A stretch of 64,000 nucleotides of DNA from Thiocapsa roseopersicina (GTDB lineage Bacteria > Pseudomonadota > Gammaproteobacteria > Chromatiales > Chromatiaceae): contig NZ_FNNZ01000010.1 of assembly GCF_900106925.1 (NCBI RefSeq), forward strand, positions 1-64,000, written 5' to 3'. Below, one piece after another: positions 27,459 through 35,088 of this stretch. Position 1 is the first letter of the stretch, and each line of letters begins with the position of its first letter. The notes under the pieces are model-generated. The model was not told the DNA's origin. It was given only the letters and a program-made list of their open reading frames with translations, and did no database searches. A program made the position numbers and the translations under genes.

Positions 27459-27616
27459 GTCGCATCGAGCGCTGATCGGCGCGCCGCGCTCGCGGCCGAG
27501 AAACGTCGTTTTGCGTCATCCTCGGTCCATCCGATGAACGAGGGCAAAGCCCACACCCCGGACCCGACCCGCCGCATCGCGTCGGACCACGGCCGAACCG
27601 GCACGATACCGTGACC

Positions 27617-27635
27617 TTGGTCACATTCTTGCTGG
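27617..27635 (+). promoter_or_regulatory. Sigma-54-type -24/-12 promoter upstream of the pilin gene
   Basis: The sequence CTTGGTCACATTCTTGCTGG has the invariant GG (27619-27620) and GC (27631-27632) at the exact 12-base offset of RpoN promoters. Type IV pilin genes are commonly RpoN/PilR-dependent, which supports the call. No PilR site could be identified with confidence. Confidence 0.6.
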
Positions 27636-27734
27636 AGTATGATGCGGTGTCGTGCCGCACCCGAGGAGCCGAGCAGCGCTCCGAAGAACCGAGATCCGGG
27701 CGGGGTCGGCGATACAGCTCTGGAACCCTGTTCA

Positions 27735-27870
27735 TACGACCGGCCAAAAGCAACGTCGGCGATCCTCGCAAAGCGACCACACCCCGGGATCGACGGCTTG
27801 CAGTCGTCTTCTTCCAGCGGCCTGACGGCCAGCGAGGTCGGGCTCGACTCGACGATCGCGCAAACCGCCC
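27735..27870 (+). repeat. Family-B repeat, copy B2 (left of pilin)
   Basis: It contains GTCGGCGATCCTCGCAAAGC, then CCCCGGGATCGACGGCTTGC and GCCAGCGAGGTCGGGCTCGA. It matches copy B3 (28735-28866) in inverted orientation over roughly 130 bases at an estimated 80% identity by eye. Confidence 0.75.
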
Positions 27871-27928
27871 GAACCTGTTTTGGCCGGACGGCTCAACGAT
27901 GCCCGCCTTCACGAGGAGGCTGCAAAAC

Positions 27929-28642
27929 ATGAACGGAATGAATGGGATGAGCAGCAAAACACCGATCCAGGGCTTCACTCTGATCGAGATTATGATCGTC
28001 GTCGCCGTGATCGGCATCCTCGCCGCCATCGCCCTTCCGGCCTATCAGGACTATACGGTTCGCAGCAAGGTCAGCGAGGGGCTCGGCTTTGCCTCGGCCG
28101 CCAAGGTCGCCGTCGTTTCCGCATACAGCCACGGCGGCTTGCCTGGGAGCAATGCCGATGCCGGACTGTCCGAGGCGGGAGAACTCGAGAGCCAGTACGT
28201 CGAATCCGTCAAGATCGAAGAAGGCGGCAATATCCGAGTCACCTTCAACGGCACCATCCCGCAGCTCGAGGATAAAAGCGTCATGCTGGCCGCGACGGAG
28301 CGCGGCGGTGCGATCGATTGGTGTTGTTACAGCCCGGATATCGAGCCGAGGTATATGCCGGCGTCTTGTCGGGATAGCGAGAAGTGTGAAGGTGCGGATC
28401 CAGCGCCGGAACCCGAGCCGAAGCCCGAGCCGGAACCCGAACCCGCGCCAGAACCGGAGCCGAGCCCGACGCCCCCTAAATCCCCCCCCCCGAAGGAAGG
28501 AGAGTGTCCTGATGGGTTCAAGGCTCAGGGTAGTTTCTGTCGGTCACCCGACGGCAGCTGCCCAAGCGGATGGCTGTCGAAGCCGGGGAACCGTGGAGGC
28601 GAAACCGCGTGCTGCTATCCCGGATGGCCGGGTTGCAAATAA
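27929..28642 (+). CDS. Type IV major-pilin-like protein with Pro-Glu and Cys-rich tail
   Basis: This 237-residue prepilin has a strong ribosome-binding site (GAGGAGG) nine bases before ATG 27929. The leader ends KTPIQG, the peptidase cleaves before [20 protein letters not shown], and the mature chain has Glu5, all hallmarks of type IVa pilins. About 115 residues of pilin globular domain follow. After that comes an unusual extension: alternating Pro and Glu/Lys ([20 protein letters not shown]) and a Cys-rich C-terminal segment ([28 protein letters not shown]). Ordinary PilA proteins have 140-170 residues and a single disulphide. The tail may be a surface-displayed adhesive or electron-transfer module. 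A sigma-54-like promoter lies upstream, and repeats B2 and B3 flank the gene in opposite orientation. Confidence 0.85.
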   Translation: MNGMNGMSSKTPIQGFTLIEIMIVVAVIGILAAIALPAYQDYTVRSKVSEGLGFASAAKVAVVSAYSHGGLPGSNADAGLSEAGELESQYVESVKIEEGGNIRVTFNGTIPQLEDKSVMLAATERGGAIDWCCYSPDIEPRYMPASCRDSEKCEGADPAPEPEPKPEPEPEPAPEPEPSPTPPKSPPPKEGECPDGFKAQGSFCRSPDGSCPSGWLSKPGNRGGETACCYPGWPGCK

Positions 28643-29050
28643 AAGATACACGTCGTTTCGAGCCGGTGATGATTTGGGGGCGTACCGAGTTAGCGTGACG
28701 GGGCGCTCTCCCCGTCCGTCACCGCAGCGCGTTCCACGCGGTTTCCAGGATCGTCGAGTCGAACCCGACCTCGCTGGCCGCTAGATCGGCGGAAGGAGAC
28801 GACTGCAAGTCGTCGATCCCGGTGTGTCGCCGCTTTGCGACGATTGCCGGCGTCGTTTCCTGCCCTTAGGATGCAATGCCCAACTGAGCCGGACCGTGTT
28901 TATGATCGACGCCGCCGGCCGCGCTCGAATCAGCCGAATACCGCCCGAATGATTCGTATCACTTCCTTAAACCGCGCCCCCCACAGCCCTCCGGGAATCC
29001 ACCAACGGTGAACCCCGCTTGAGCCTTGACCGTGGCCAAGGGGACGCAGT
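28643..29050. other. Intergenic region with repeats B3 and A2
   Basis: No gene is visible in these 408 bases. They contain family-B copy B3 (28735-28866) and most of family-A copy A2 (28966-29054). No T-rich terminator was seen after the pilin gene. Confidence 0.6.
28735..28866 (-). repeat. Family-B repeat, copy B3 (right of pilin)
   Basis: On the minus strand it reads GCAATCGTCGCAAAGCGG, then ACCGGGATCGACGACTTGCA and GCCAGCGAGGTCGGGTTCGA, the inverted counterpart of copy B2. The two copies bracket the pilin gene. Confidence 0.75.
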
Positions 29051-29054
29051 TTAA
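28966..29054. repeat. Family-A palindromic element, copy A2
   Basis: The left end TTAAACCGCG and the right end CGCAGTTTAA (one mismatch) enclose 69 bases. The right end contains the stop codon of the minus-strand lipoprotein gene (29051-29053). Confidence 0.7.
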
Positions 29055-29401
29055 GTACATGTGGGCGACAACCGTATCCGCTGATTCTCCCGCGCATCGG
29101 CCCAAATGATCCGGCGGCACTCGTTGAAGCCAAGCGTATAGATCAGCAGATACTGACCCGGATCGACCGTGAAGGAAAACGCCTCGTCGCGGCCGATGCG
29201 ATAGATCTCCTGGCCGTCGAGCTCGACGCGCATGGTCGCGAACCAACCCGCCAGCGAACCGTCTCGATAGAGGGTGATATTCGCCGCTTCGGATGGGTTC
29301 GTCACAGTCGGCAAGTTTCCTGACTGTCCACCCGTAGCGCAGCCCGCGACCAACGCGACGCTCGCGACGGCGACGATCAAACCAAGCCTGACACTGCTCA
29401 T
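29051..29401 (-). CDS. Predicted small lipoprotein
   Basis: This 116-residue protein starts at ATG 29401, preceded by AAAGGGT. It has a lipoprotein signal peptide: MSSVRLGLIVAVASVALVAG followed by Cys at the lipobox, so it should be anchored to a membrane of the envelope. The mature part (ANITLYRDGSLAGWF, MRVELDGQEIYRIGRDEAFS, PGQYLLIYTLGFNECRRI) resembles DUF2846-type lipoproteins, with beta strands and a late Cys pair. The frame extends upstream but without coding character. Its stop codon lies in the right end of repeat A2. Function unknown. Confidence 0.75.
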   Translation of the reverse strand: MSSVRLGLIVAVASVALVAGCATGGQSGNLPTVTNPSEAANITLYRDGSLAGWFATMRVELDGQEIYRIGRDEAFSFTVDPGQYLLIYTLGFNECRRIIWADARENQRIRLSPTCT

Positions 29402-29597
29402 TTCGGTACCCTTTCCGTTTGCTCGTCCGGCCCGGGCTCCCTCCCGATCCGGGTCCGAGATCCCGATAGGTGCGCGAGGCCGAGTCGGCGTTATCCTTCG
29501 GGGAGATCCGCCGGCGAGAGTCAACGCCGCGCGGCGCGTCGGGATCATGCACGCATCCCCCGCGCAACGTCAAAGCCAATCGACCGGAGTCCGCCAG

Positions 29598-30446
29598 ATG
29601 AACAGCATGACGAACAGCACGCCGTCGGGGCAGGACACGCCTCCCCTCGTCATGGGCATCCTCAACGTGACGCCCGACAGTTTTTCCGACGGCGGGCGCT
29701 ACTCGGAAACCGCCGTTGCGGTGCAGCACGCCCTCGCGATGATCGACGAGGGCGCGGACCTGATCGACATCGGCGGGGAATCCACACGACCCGGCGCGCA
29801 ACCCGTCCCTGCCGCGGAGCAGGAGCGCCGGGTGATCCCGGTGATCCTGCGGCTGCGCGAATGCGTGCCGAGGAGCACCGCGATCAGTATCGACACCACC
29901 TCCGCCCGGGTCGCCGAGGCCGCGCTCGACGCGGGTGCCGACTGGATCAACGACACCTCCGCCGGACGCGACGATCCGGACATGCTTGCCTTGGCGGCCG
30001 ATCGAGACGTGCCGATCGTCTTGATGCATCGCCAGGGGATGCCGGATGCAATGCAGCAGAACCCGCTTTACGCGGACGTGGTCGCGGAGGTTCGCGACTT
30101 TCTTGTCCAGCGCATCGAAGCGGCGTTGGCCACGGGGATTACACAGGAGAAGATCCTGACCGATCCGGGCATCGGTTTCGGCAAAACGCTAGAGCACAAT
30201 CTCGCGCTCATGGCCGGATTGGGCGAGCTGGTCCGCCTCGGACCGCCCGTTCTGCTCGGGGCGAGCCGCAAGCGCTTCCTCAGCACCATTTGTCGGGAGC
30301 CGGACCTCGCCGCGCTCATGCCCGCAACCTGTGCGACGACGACCATCGGCGTCTTGGCCGGCGTGAAGGTCTTTCGAGTGCACGATGTCGCCGGCAACCG
30401 CCAAGCGGCGGACGTGGCCTGGTCGATTCAAGCAGCTCGCGGCTGA
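29598..30446 (+). CDS. folP: Dihydropteroate synthase
   Basis: This is a 282-residue cytoplasmic enzyme of folate synthesis that joins p-aminobenzoate to the pterin pyrophosphate. It shows GILNVTPDSFSDGGRYSE near 18, DIGGESTRPGAQP near 56, DPGIGFGKTLEHNL near 195 and GASRKRF near 219, the pterin and phosphate-binding motifs in the expected order. The N-terminus is about 12 residues longer than in compact homologues, and ATG 29610 is an alternative start. The gene stands alone, not next to ftsH or glmM, and ends 36 bases from the convergent HugZ-like gene. Confidence 0.95.
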   Translation: MNSMTNSTPSGQDTPPLVMGILNVTPDSFSDGGRYSETAVAVQHALAMIDEGADLIDIGGESTRPGAQPVPAAEQERRVIPVILRLRECVPRSTAISIDTTSARVAEAALDAGADWINDTSAGRDDPDMLALAADRDVPIVLMHRQGMPDAMQQNPLYADVVAEVRDFLVQRIEAALATGITQEKILTDPGIGFGKTLEHNLALMAGLGELVRLGPPVLLGASRKRFLSTICREPDLAALMPATCATTTIGVLAGVKVFRVHDVAGNRQAADVAWSIQAARG

Positions 30447-30482
30447 TCTGCCGAGCCGCGATGGCGTAGCGCGCCCCGGCGT

Positions 30483-31043
30483 TCAGAGTGCGGAGTCGTC
30501 TCCCGGAACGGTGCGACGGCCGCTCTCGCGGATATGCCGGATGCGGGCGAGTCCGACATCGTCGATGGCGAACGCCTTTCCGAAACCCTTCACATAGCGC
30601 CCGCGCTCCGGATGCAGTCGCAGGAGATGAAAGTCCGCCAAGCCGCGCAGGGTCTTGACCAGACCGCCGAAACGGGTCTCGAAGAGGTCGAGGACACCTT
30701 CGTACCCGTCTCGGTCGCGCCCGACCTCCTCGACCCGGCATTGGAAGGTTAAACGCCGACGCACGAACGGGTGCACGGCCGTTGCCTCCTCCTCGATGAA
30801 GAGCACGCTGACCCGACCCGTTTCGATCAGATTGGCGGTGTGGGTCGAAAGCGCGCTGACGAAGACGTAGAAGTCACCGTCCACCTCCAGATAGGGCGCG
30901 TAGCTCGCGTCGGGTTCGCCGTCCGGACCGCAGGTCGCCATCGATAGCGTCGAAAACGCGGCGCGAAACAGCTGGAGCTCCTCGTAAACGGCATCGAGGT
31001 CGGCTGAGGAGGATGGTGCATCGATGCTGGGCTCGCTTGACAT
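30483..31043 (-). CDS. HugZ/HutZ-like pyridoxamine-phosphate-oxidase-fold protein
   Basis: This is a 186-residue split-barrel (FMN-binding-like) protein from ATG 31043. It contains LQLFRAAFSTLSMATCGPDG, DGDFYVFVSALSTHTANL, RVSVLFIEEE and, near the end, GRYVKGFGKAFAI. This matches the HugZ-type heme-utilisation family, whose members degrade heme or bind it as a dimer. Classical HugZ has an extra C-terminal heme-ligand loop that I cannot identify here, so a general FMN-dependent role remains possible. No heme-uptake genes are adjacent. Confidence 0.7.
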   Translation of the reverse strand: MSSEPSIDAPSSSADLDAVYEELQLFRAAFSTLSMATCGPDGEPDASYAPYLEVDGDFYVFVSALSTHTANLIETGRVSVLFIEEEATAVHPFVRRRLTFQCRVEEVGRDRDGYEGVLDLFETRFGGLVKTLRGLADFHLLRLHPERGRYVKGFGKAFAIDDVGLARIRHIRESGRRTVPGDDSAL

Positions 31044-31304
31044 GATCTGGGTGTGACTCGCGCGTGCATGCTGAACGGGCGTGGCCGAGGGCCGTCCGGT
31101 CGGTCGCGGGAACGGCCCGACGTCCACCGCCGATCGTGCCTCCCGCCCTGGAACAGCCGGGGAATCGCGGGCAGAATCGCCTTGCCGAGGGTGCCGTCAT
31201 CGCCGCAGGACCGCATCGCTCGGAAAGATCCATCCGAACCGAGACTCGCGTCAAGCGCCGATCGGTCGGCCGAGCTCGGATTCTATCGCCCAGGAGACTG
31301 CCCG

Positions 31305-32606
31305 ATGTCGCTGATCCGTCGCACAAAGCTCACGATCCTCGTGTCATGCCTGACCCTCATGGTCGGCACGCAGGTTGTCTTCGCCGCGGCGCCCGAGGGC
31401 CGGGATGACGCATCGAGCCTGCAGATCACCGGGGCACTGAGCTACAAGGCGCGCATCGCCCTGCCGCGGGACGCAATCGCGATCGTCGAGCTCAGCGACC
31501 CGAGCGTGCCGGGCGGGCGCTTGGTCGCCGAGCACAGGAGTGCTTTGGACGGCCGACAGGTCCCGATCCCCTTCGAGATCGTCGTCGAGCGCGCGGCACT
31601 GCTTCCGGACCAGCCCTATCTGGTTCGCGGCGCGGTCCTGTCTGCCGGGCTGGCGGCCTGGATCACGGACGAGGTGCCGCTTGATCCGTCGGTCGAGTCG
31701 CCCGATCTCGGCACCGTCATGATGCGCCCATACGAGCCGCCCCCCTTATCGAGCGAGCTCGTCTGCGGGGATCAGCCCATCCGCGTCGGCTTTCTGGAGG
31801 ACCGGATGCGTCTTCAGGTCGACGACCGGGCCTTCGATCTGAGACAAGCGGTCTCGGGCTCCGGCGCCCGCTATGTCGCCCTCGCGGATCCGTCCACCTC
31901 CTTCTGGAGCAAAGGCGATCGCGGGATGCTCGAAATCGCGGGCACGGCCTATCCGGAATGCATTCCGGTGGAGTCCGCGCAGACCGCCTTTCGCGCCACC
32001 GGCAACGAGCCTTTTTGGAGCCTTGAGCTCACGGACAAGCGGGTCGATCTGAACACGGACATGGGGGAGACCCGGATCAATGTCGCGCTGACCGAGCAGG
32101 AGCTGCTCGAGGACGGACGCCGCTATCGCAATCTGATCGAAGACGGCGACATGGTCGTCAGCATCTTCGATCGACCCTGCGTGGACAGCATGAGCGGCAT
32201 GCCGCACCCCGCGACGGTCGAGATCCAGCTCGACGAGCGCAGACTCGATGGCTGCGGCGGGGATCCCGCCACACTGCTCCAAGGACCCGAGTGGATCGTC
32301 GAGGACATCGGCGGTGGCGGCATCATCGATCGTTCCCGCGTCACGCTGAATTTCGGCGCCGACGGCCGTCTTTGGGGTCGGGCCTCCTGCAACGCCTATC
32401 AAGGCGAATACACCCTGACCGGCGAGACCCTGACACTCGCGCTCTCGGCGACGACCATGATGGCCTGCGCGCCCGCCTTGATGGACCAGGAGCGCAAGGT
32501 CCTCGATCTGCTTGCTCGGATCAGAGCCTTCGAATTGGATCCCACAGGCGCCTTGATCCTGAAGGCCGACGACGGGCGGACCCTGTCGGCGCGTCGCGAC
32601 TATTGA
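31305..32606 (+). CDS. Secreted multidomain protein: YscW/YbaY-like, MliC-like, COG3650 and META domains
   Basis: This 433-residue protein has AGGAG eight bases before ATG 31305. A signal peptide (residues 1-27, ending VVFAA) is followed by a YbaY/YscW-like beta domain (LSYKARIALPRDAIAIVELS). An MliC-type lysozyme-inhibitor-like region follows (LVCGDQPIRVGFLEDRMRLQ), then a COG3650 block (FRATGNEPFWSLELTDKRVD). The C-terminal META domain reads VTLNFGADGRLWGRASCNAY with LTLALSATTMMACAP. Such envelope proteins are linked to protection against lysozyme and to stress. There is no lipobox cysteine at the cleavage site, so it is probably periplasmic and soluble. Confidence 0.8.
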   Translation: MSLIRRTKLTILVSCLTLMVGTQVVFAAAPEGRDDASSLQITGALSYKARIALPRDAIAIVELSDPSVPGGRLVAEHRSALDGRQVPIPFEIVVERAALLPDQPYLVRGAVLSAGLAAWITDEVPLDPSVESPDLGTVMMRPYEPPPLSSELVCGDQPIRVGFLEDRMRLQVDDRAFDLRQAVSGSGARYVALADPSTSFWSKGDRGMLEIAGTAYPECIPVESAQTAFRATGNEPFWSLELTDKRVDLNTDMGETRINVALTEQELLEDGRRYRNLIEDGDMVVSIFDRPCVDSMSGMPHPATVEIQLDERRLDGCGGDPATLLQGPEWIVEDIGGGGIIDRSRVTLNFGADGRLWGRASCNAYQGEYTLTGETLTLALSATTMMACAPALMDQERKVLDLLARIRAFELDPTGALILKADDGRTLSARRDY

Positions 32607-32684
32607 TCCACTCGGCTTGCTGCAGGGCAGCAATGATGCGGATAATGGCGGATTCGTGACGCCCTGACAGAGAGTAAGTCGACG

Positions 32685-34316
32685 ATGACGACCGCAGAAC
32701 GGCAACTATTGAGCGGTGACGACGCGGTGGCCCTCGCCGCGCTGCATGCGGGAGTGCGCCTGGGTACGGGCTACCCCGGCACCCCCTCGACCGAGATCCT
32801 GGAGACCTTCGACCGCCTCGGCGGGCATGCGCAGTGGTCGCCGAACGAAAAGGTAGCGTTGGAGGTCGCGCTCGGGGTGGCCTTCGCCGGGGCGCGCACG
32901 CTGGTCACCATGAAGCATGTCGGGCTCAACGTGGCGGCTGATCCCCTCTTCACCGCGGCCTACACCGACGTCGAAGGCGGCTTGGTGGTCGTCTCGGCCG
33001 ACGATCCCGGCATGGCCTCCAGCCAGAACGAGCAGGACAACCGGCATTACTCGCGCGCCGCTGCCATCCCGACGCTCGAGCCCTTCGACTCCCAGCAGGC
33101 TTACGACTTCACGTTGCTGGCGTTCGAGATCTCGGAGCGCTGGAAGATCCCGGTCCTGCTGCGTCTCACCACGCGGGTCTGCCACGCCAAGACCATCGTC
33201 ATTGCGCGCGGACCGGTCGCGGGCCTGGCCGAGCCCCGCTTCGAGCACAAGATCCCGGCGCGCGTCATGATCCCGGCCTACGCCAAACCGGCACACCATC
33301 GCCTGCGCACCAAGCTCGCCGAGATCGCCGCCTGGAACGAGGCCGAGGGCCCGATCCGGATGGACGCCGGCGACTCCACGCTCGGGATCGTCACGACCGG
33401 CATCAGTGCCGTACATGCGCGCGAGGCGGCCCCGGAGGCGAGCCATCTCACCGTCGGCATGACCTATCCGCTGCCGATCGAGCGCATCCGCGCCTTCGCC
33501 GCGGGGGTGGAGCGGCTCGTCGTCGTCGAGGAGGGCGATCCCGTCCTGACCGACGACCTTCGCGCCGCCGGCATCCAGGCCGAAGGCAAGCCGGAGATGT
33601 ATCGCTTCGGCGAGCTGGACGTGGCGCGCGTGCGCCGCATCCTGGCCGGCGATACCAGCCCAGAGGCCGTCCCGCCCAAGGGCAAGCCGCCCGAACTCTG
33701 TCAGGGCTGTGCCCACCGCGAGGTCTTCCAGGCGCTCAGGGACCTCGACTGCATCGTCGCGGGCGACATCGGCTGCTACACCCTCGGCGTGCTCCCGCCC
33801 TTCTCGGCGATGGACACCTGCGTCTGCATGGGTGCCAGCATCGGCGTCGGCCTGGGTCTGCGGCATGTGCTGCCCGAGGATCAGGCGCGACGCGTGGTCA
33901 GCGTGATCGGGGACTCGACCTTCGTGCATTCCGGGCTGACCGGGATCGCCGAGATGGTCTACAACCCGCCGGCGACGGGCCATCTGGTGATGATCCTCGA
34001 CAACGGCACGACCGCCATGACCGGATTGCAGGAGCACCCGGGGACCGGACGCCTGCTCGATCACTCCACGACCAACAAGCTGAGCTTCGAGGGCATCGCG
34101 CGCGCCATGGGCGTACAGAACGTGCAGGTCGTCGAGACCACGGACAAGAGCCTCTCGCTCAAGGATCTGATCGCGGAGCTGCTCGCCAAACCCGAGACCT
34201 CGCTCCTGATCACCCGCCAGCCCTGTGTTCTGGCCGCCCCCAAGATCCGCTTCTACGACAAGGCCGCGGCCGGGTCCGCACAACTGCAGAGCTGCGCGGC
34301 GGCCGTGAGCGGCTGA
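32685..34316 (+). CDS. iorA: Indolepyruvate:ferredoxin oxidoreductase alpha subunit, lacking the ferredoxin domain
   Basis: This is a 543-residue thiamine-pyrophosphate enzyme subunit. It has GTGYPGTPSTEI near 28, SNEQ-like SSQNEQDNRHYSRAA near 115, CQGCAHREVFQAL near 343 and the TPP motif GDIGCYTLG (358) to GDSTFVHSG (409). With IorB it oxidatively decarboxylates aryl-pyruvates to aryl-acetyl-CoA using ferredoxin. Usual IorA proteins exceed 600 residues and end in a ferredoxin domain with two [4Fe-4S] clusters. This one ends shortly after LLITRQPCVLAAPKIRF and has no CxxCxxC motif, so a separate ferredoxin must supply the clusters. iorB and two arylacetate-CoA-ligase-type genes follow. Confidence 0.9.
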   Translation: MTTAERQLLSGDDAVALAALHAGVRLGTGYPGTPSTEILETFDRLGGHAQWSPNEKVALEVALGVAFAGARTLVTMKHVGLNVAADPLFTAAYTDVEGGLVVVSADDPGMASSQNEQDNRHYSRAAAIPTLEPFDSQQAYDFTLLAFEISERWKIPVLLRLTTRVCHAKTIVIARGPVAGLAEPRFEHKIPARVMIPAYAKPAHHRLRTKLAEIAAWNEAEGPIRMDAGDSTLGIVTTGISAVHAREAAPEASHLTVGMTYPLPIERIRAFAAGVERLVVVEEGDPVLTDDLRAAGIQAEGKPEMYRFGELDVARVRRILAGDTSPEAVPPKGKPPELCQGCAHREVFQALRDLDCIVAGDIGCYTLGVLPPFSAMDTCVCMGASIGVGLGLRHVLPEDQARRVVSVIGDSTFVHSGLTGIAEMVYNPPATGHLVMILDNGTTAMTGLQEHPGTGRLLDHSTTNKLSFEGIARAMGVQNVQVVETTDKSLSLKDLIAELLAKPETSLLITRQPCVLAAPKIRFYDKAAAGSAQLQSCAAAVSG

Positions 34317-34326
34317 GCCCGAGCCC

Positions 34327-34352
34327 GTCGGGTTAGGCTTCGCTAACCCGAC
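34327..34352. repeat. Short hairpin repeat after iorA
   Basis: GTCGGGTTAG and CTAACCCGAC form a perfect 10-bp stem around a six-base loop between iorA and iorB. This GGGTTAG-type hairpin followed by ACCTACG is a common intergenic repeat in proteobacteria. No T tract follows, so it is more likely a processing or attenuating structure than a terminator. Confidence 0.6.
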
Positions 34353-34386
34353 CTACGACGCCTCAATTCCGATTCGAGAGCCCCCA

Positions 34387-34887
34387 ATGGATAAAGTGAA
34401 GAATATCGTCATCGCCGGACTCGGCGGCCAGGGGGTCTTGACGGCCTCCGACATGCTCGCCGAGGCGGCGTTTCGCGCCGGATTCGATGTGAAGAAGAGC
34501 GAGCTGCACGGCATGAGCCAGCGCGGCGGCTCGGTGAGCAGCGACGTGCGCTACGGCGCGCAGGTTCTGAGTCCGATGGTCCCGGCCGGCGAGGCGGATG
34601 TGCTATTGGTCCTGGAAGCGACCCAGATCGAGATCAATCGCCCCATGCTGCGCGCCGGCGGGGTCCTGATCGGTCCGGACCTGCTGCCGGAAGGGGCGCT
34701 CAAGAACAAAAAGAGCCTCAATGTCGCCTTGCTCGGCGCCGTCTCCACGCTGCTGGACATCTCCCAAGAGCACTGGATGGCGGCCATCTACGCCAATCTG
34801 GCCGAGAAGCTCCACAAGGTCAACGACCAGGCCTTCGCTCTGGGTCGCGAGGCCGCGCTCCAAGGCTCGATCGCTCAACACCCTTAA
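34387..34887 (+). CDS. iorB: Indolepyruvate:ferredoxin oxidoreductase beta subunit
   Basis: This 166-residue protein shows the gamma-type domain of 2-oxoacid:ferredoxin oxidoreductases: KNIVIAGLGGQGVLTASDML, KKSELHGMSQRGGSVSSDVR and LRAGGVLIGPDLL. It is a little shorter than many IorB proteins (about 190). It forms the heterodimer or heterotetramer with IorA encoded 70 bases upstream. The stop codon TAA (34885-34887) is inside the left end of repeat A3. Confidence 0.9.
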   Translation: MDKVKNIVIAGLGGQGVLTASDMLAEAAFRAGFDVKKSELHGMSQRGGSVSSDVRYGAQVLSPMVPAGEADVLLVLEATQIEINRPMLRAGGVLIGPDLLPEGALKNKKSLNVALLGAVSTLLDISQEHWMAAIYANLAEKLHKVNDQAFALGREAALQGSIAQHP

Positions 34888-34970
34888 ACCGCGTCCAGAG
34901 CGCCATGCGTCATTTTCGTGTTGTATTCGGTCTTGGGGATTTCACCGACCTCGGTGGAGACGCGGTTTAA
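34884..34970. repeat. Family-A palindromic element, copy A3
   Basis: Perfect 12-bp inverted ends TTAAACCGCGTC and GACGCGGTTTAA enclose 63 bases. The left end supplies the iorB stop codon. Copy A4 follows 20 bases later. Confidence 0.85.
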
Positions 34971-34990
34971 AATTTGATCTTTTTAAGATC

Positions 34991-35076
34991 TTAAACCGCG
35001 CCACCTCCAACGATCGTCGAGTCTGCCAGGCCGATCCCATCCCAAAACATCACAAACCGCGCCGGGCGCGGTTTAA
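34991..35076. repeat. Family-A palindromic element, copy A4
   Basis: Perfect 12-bp inverted ends TTAAACCGCGCC and GGCGCGGTTTAA. The interior (CTCCAACGATCGTCGAGTCT and GATCCCATCCCAAAACA) aligns closely with the inverted interior of copy A1 at 22426. It lies 12 bases upstream of the first paaK-like gene, so it covers that gene's upstream region. Confidence 0.85.
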
Positions 35077-35088
35077 GCGAGGACCAAG

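Larger units (their letters stand above)
27459..27928. other. Intergenic region with pilin promoter and repeat B2
   Basis: These 470 bases hold no protein gene. They contain a sigma-54-like promoter (27617-27635), the 136-base repeat copy B2 and the pilin ribosome-binding site. B2 therefore lies in the pilin's 5' leader, which would be about 285 bases long. Confidence 0.6.
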
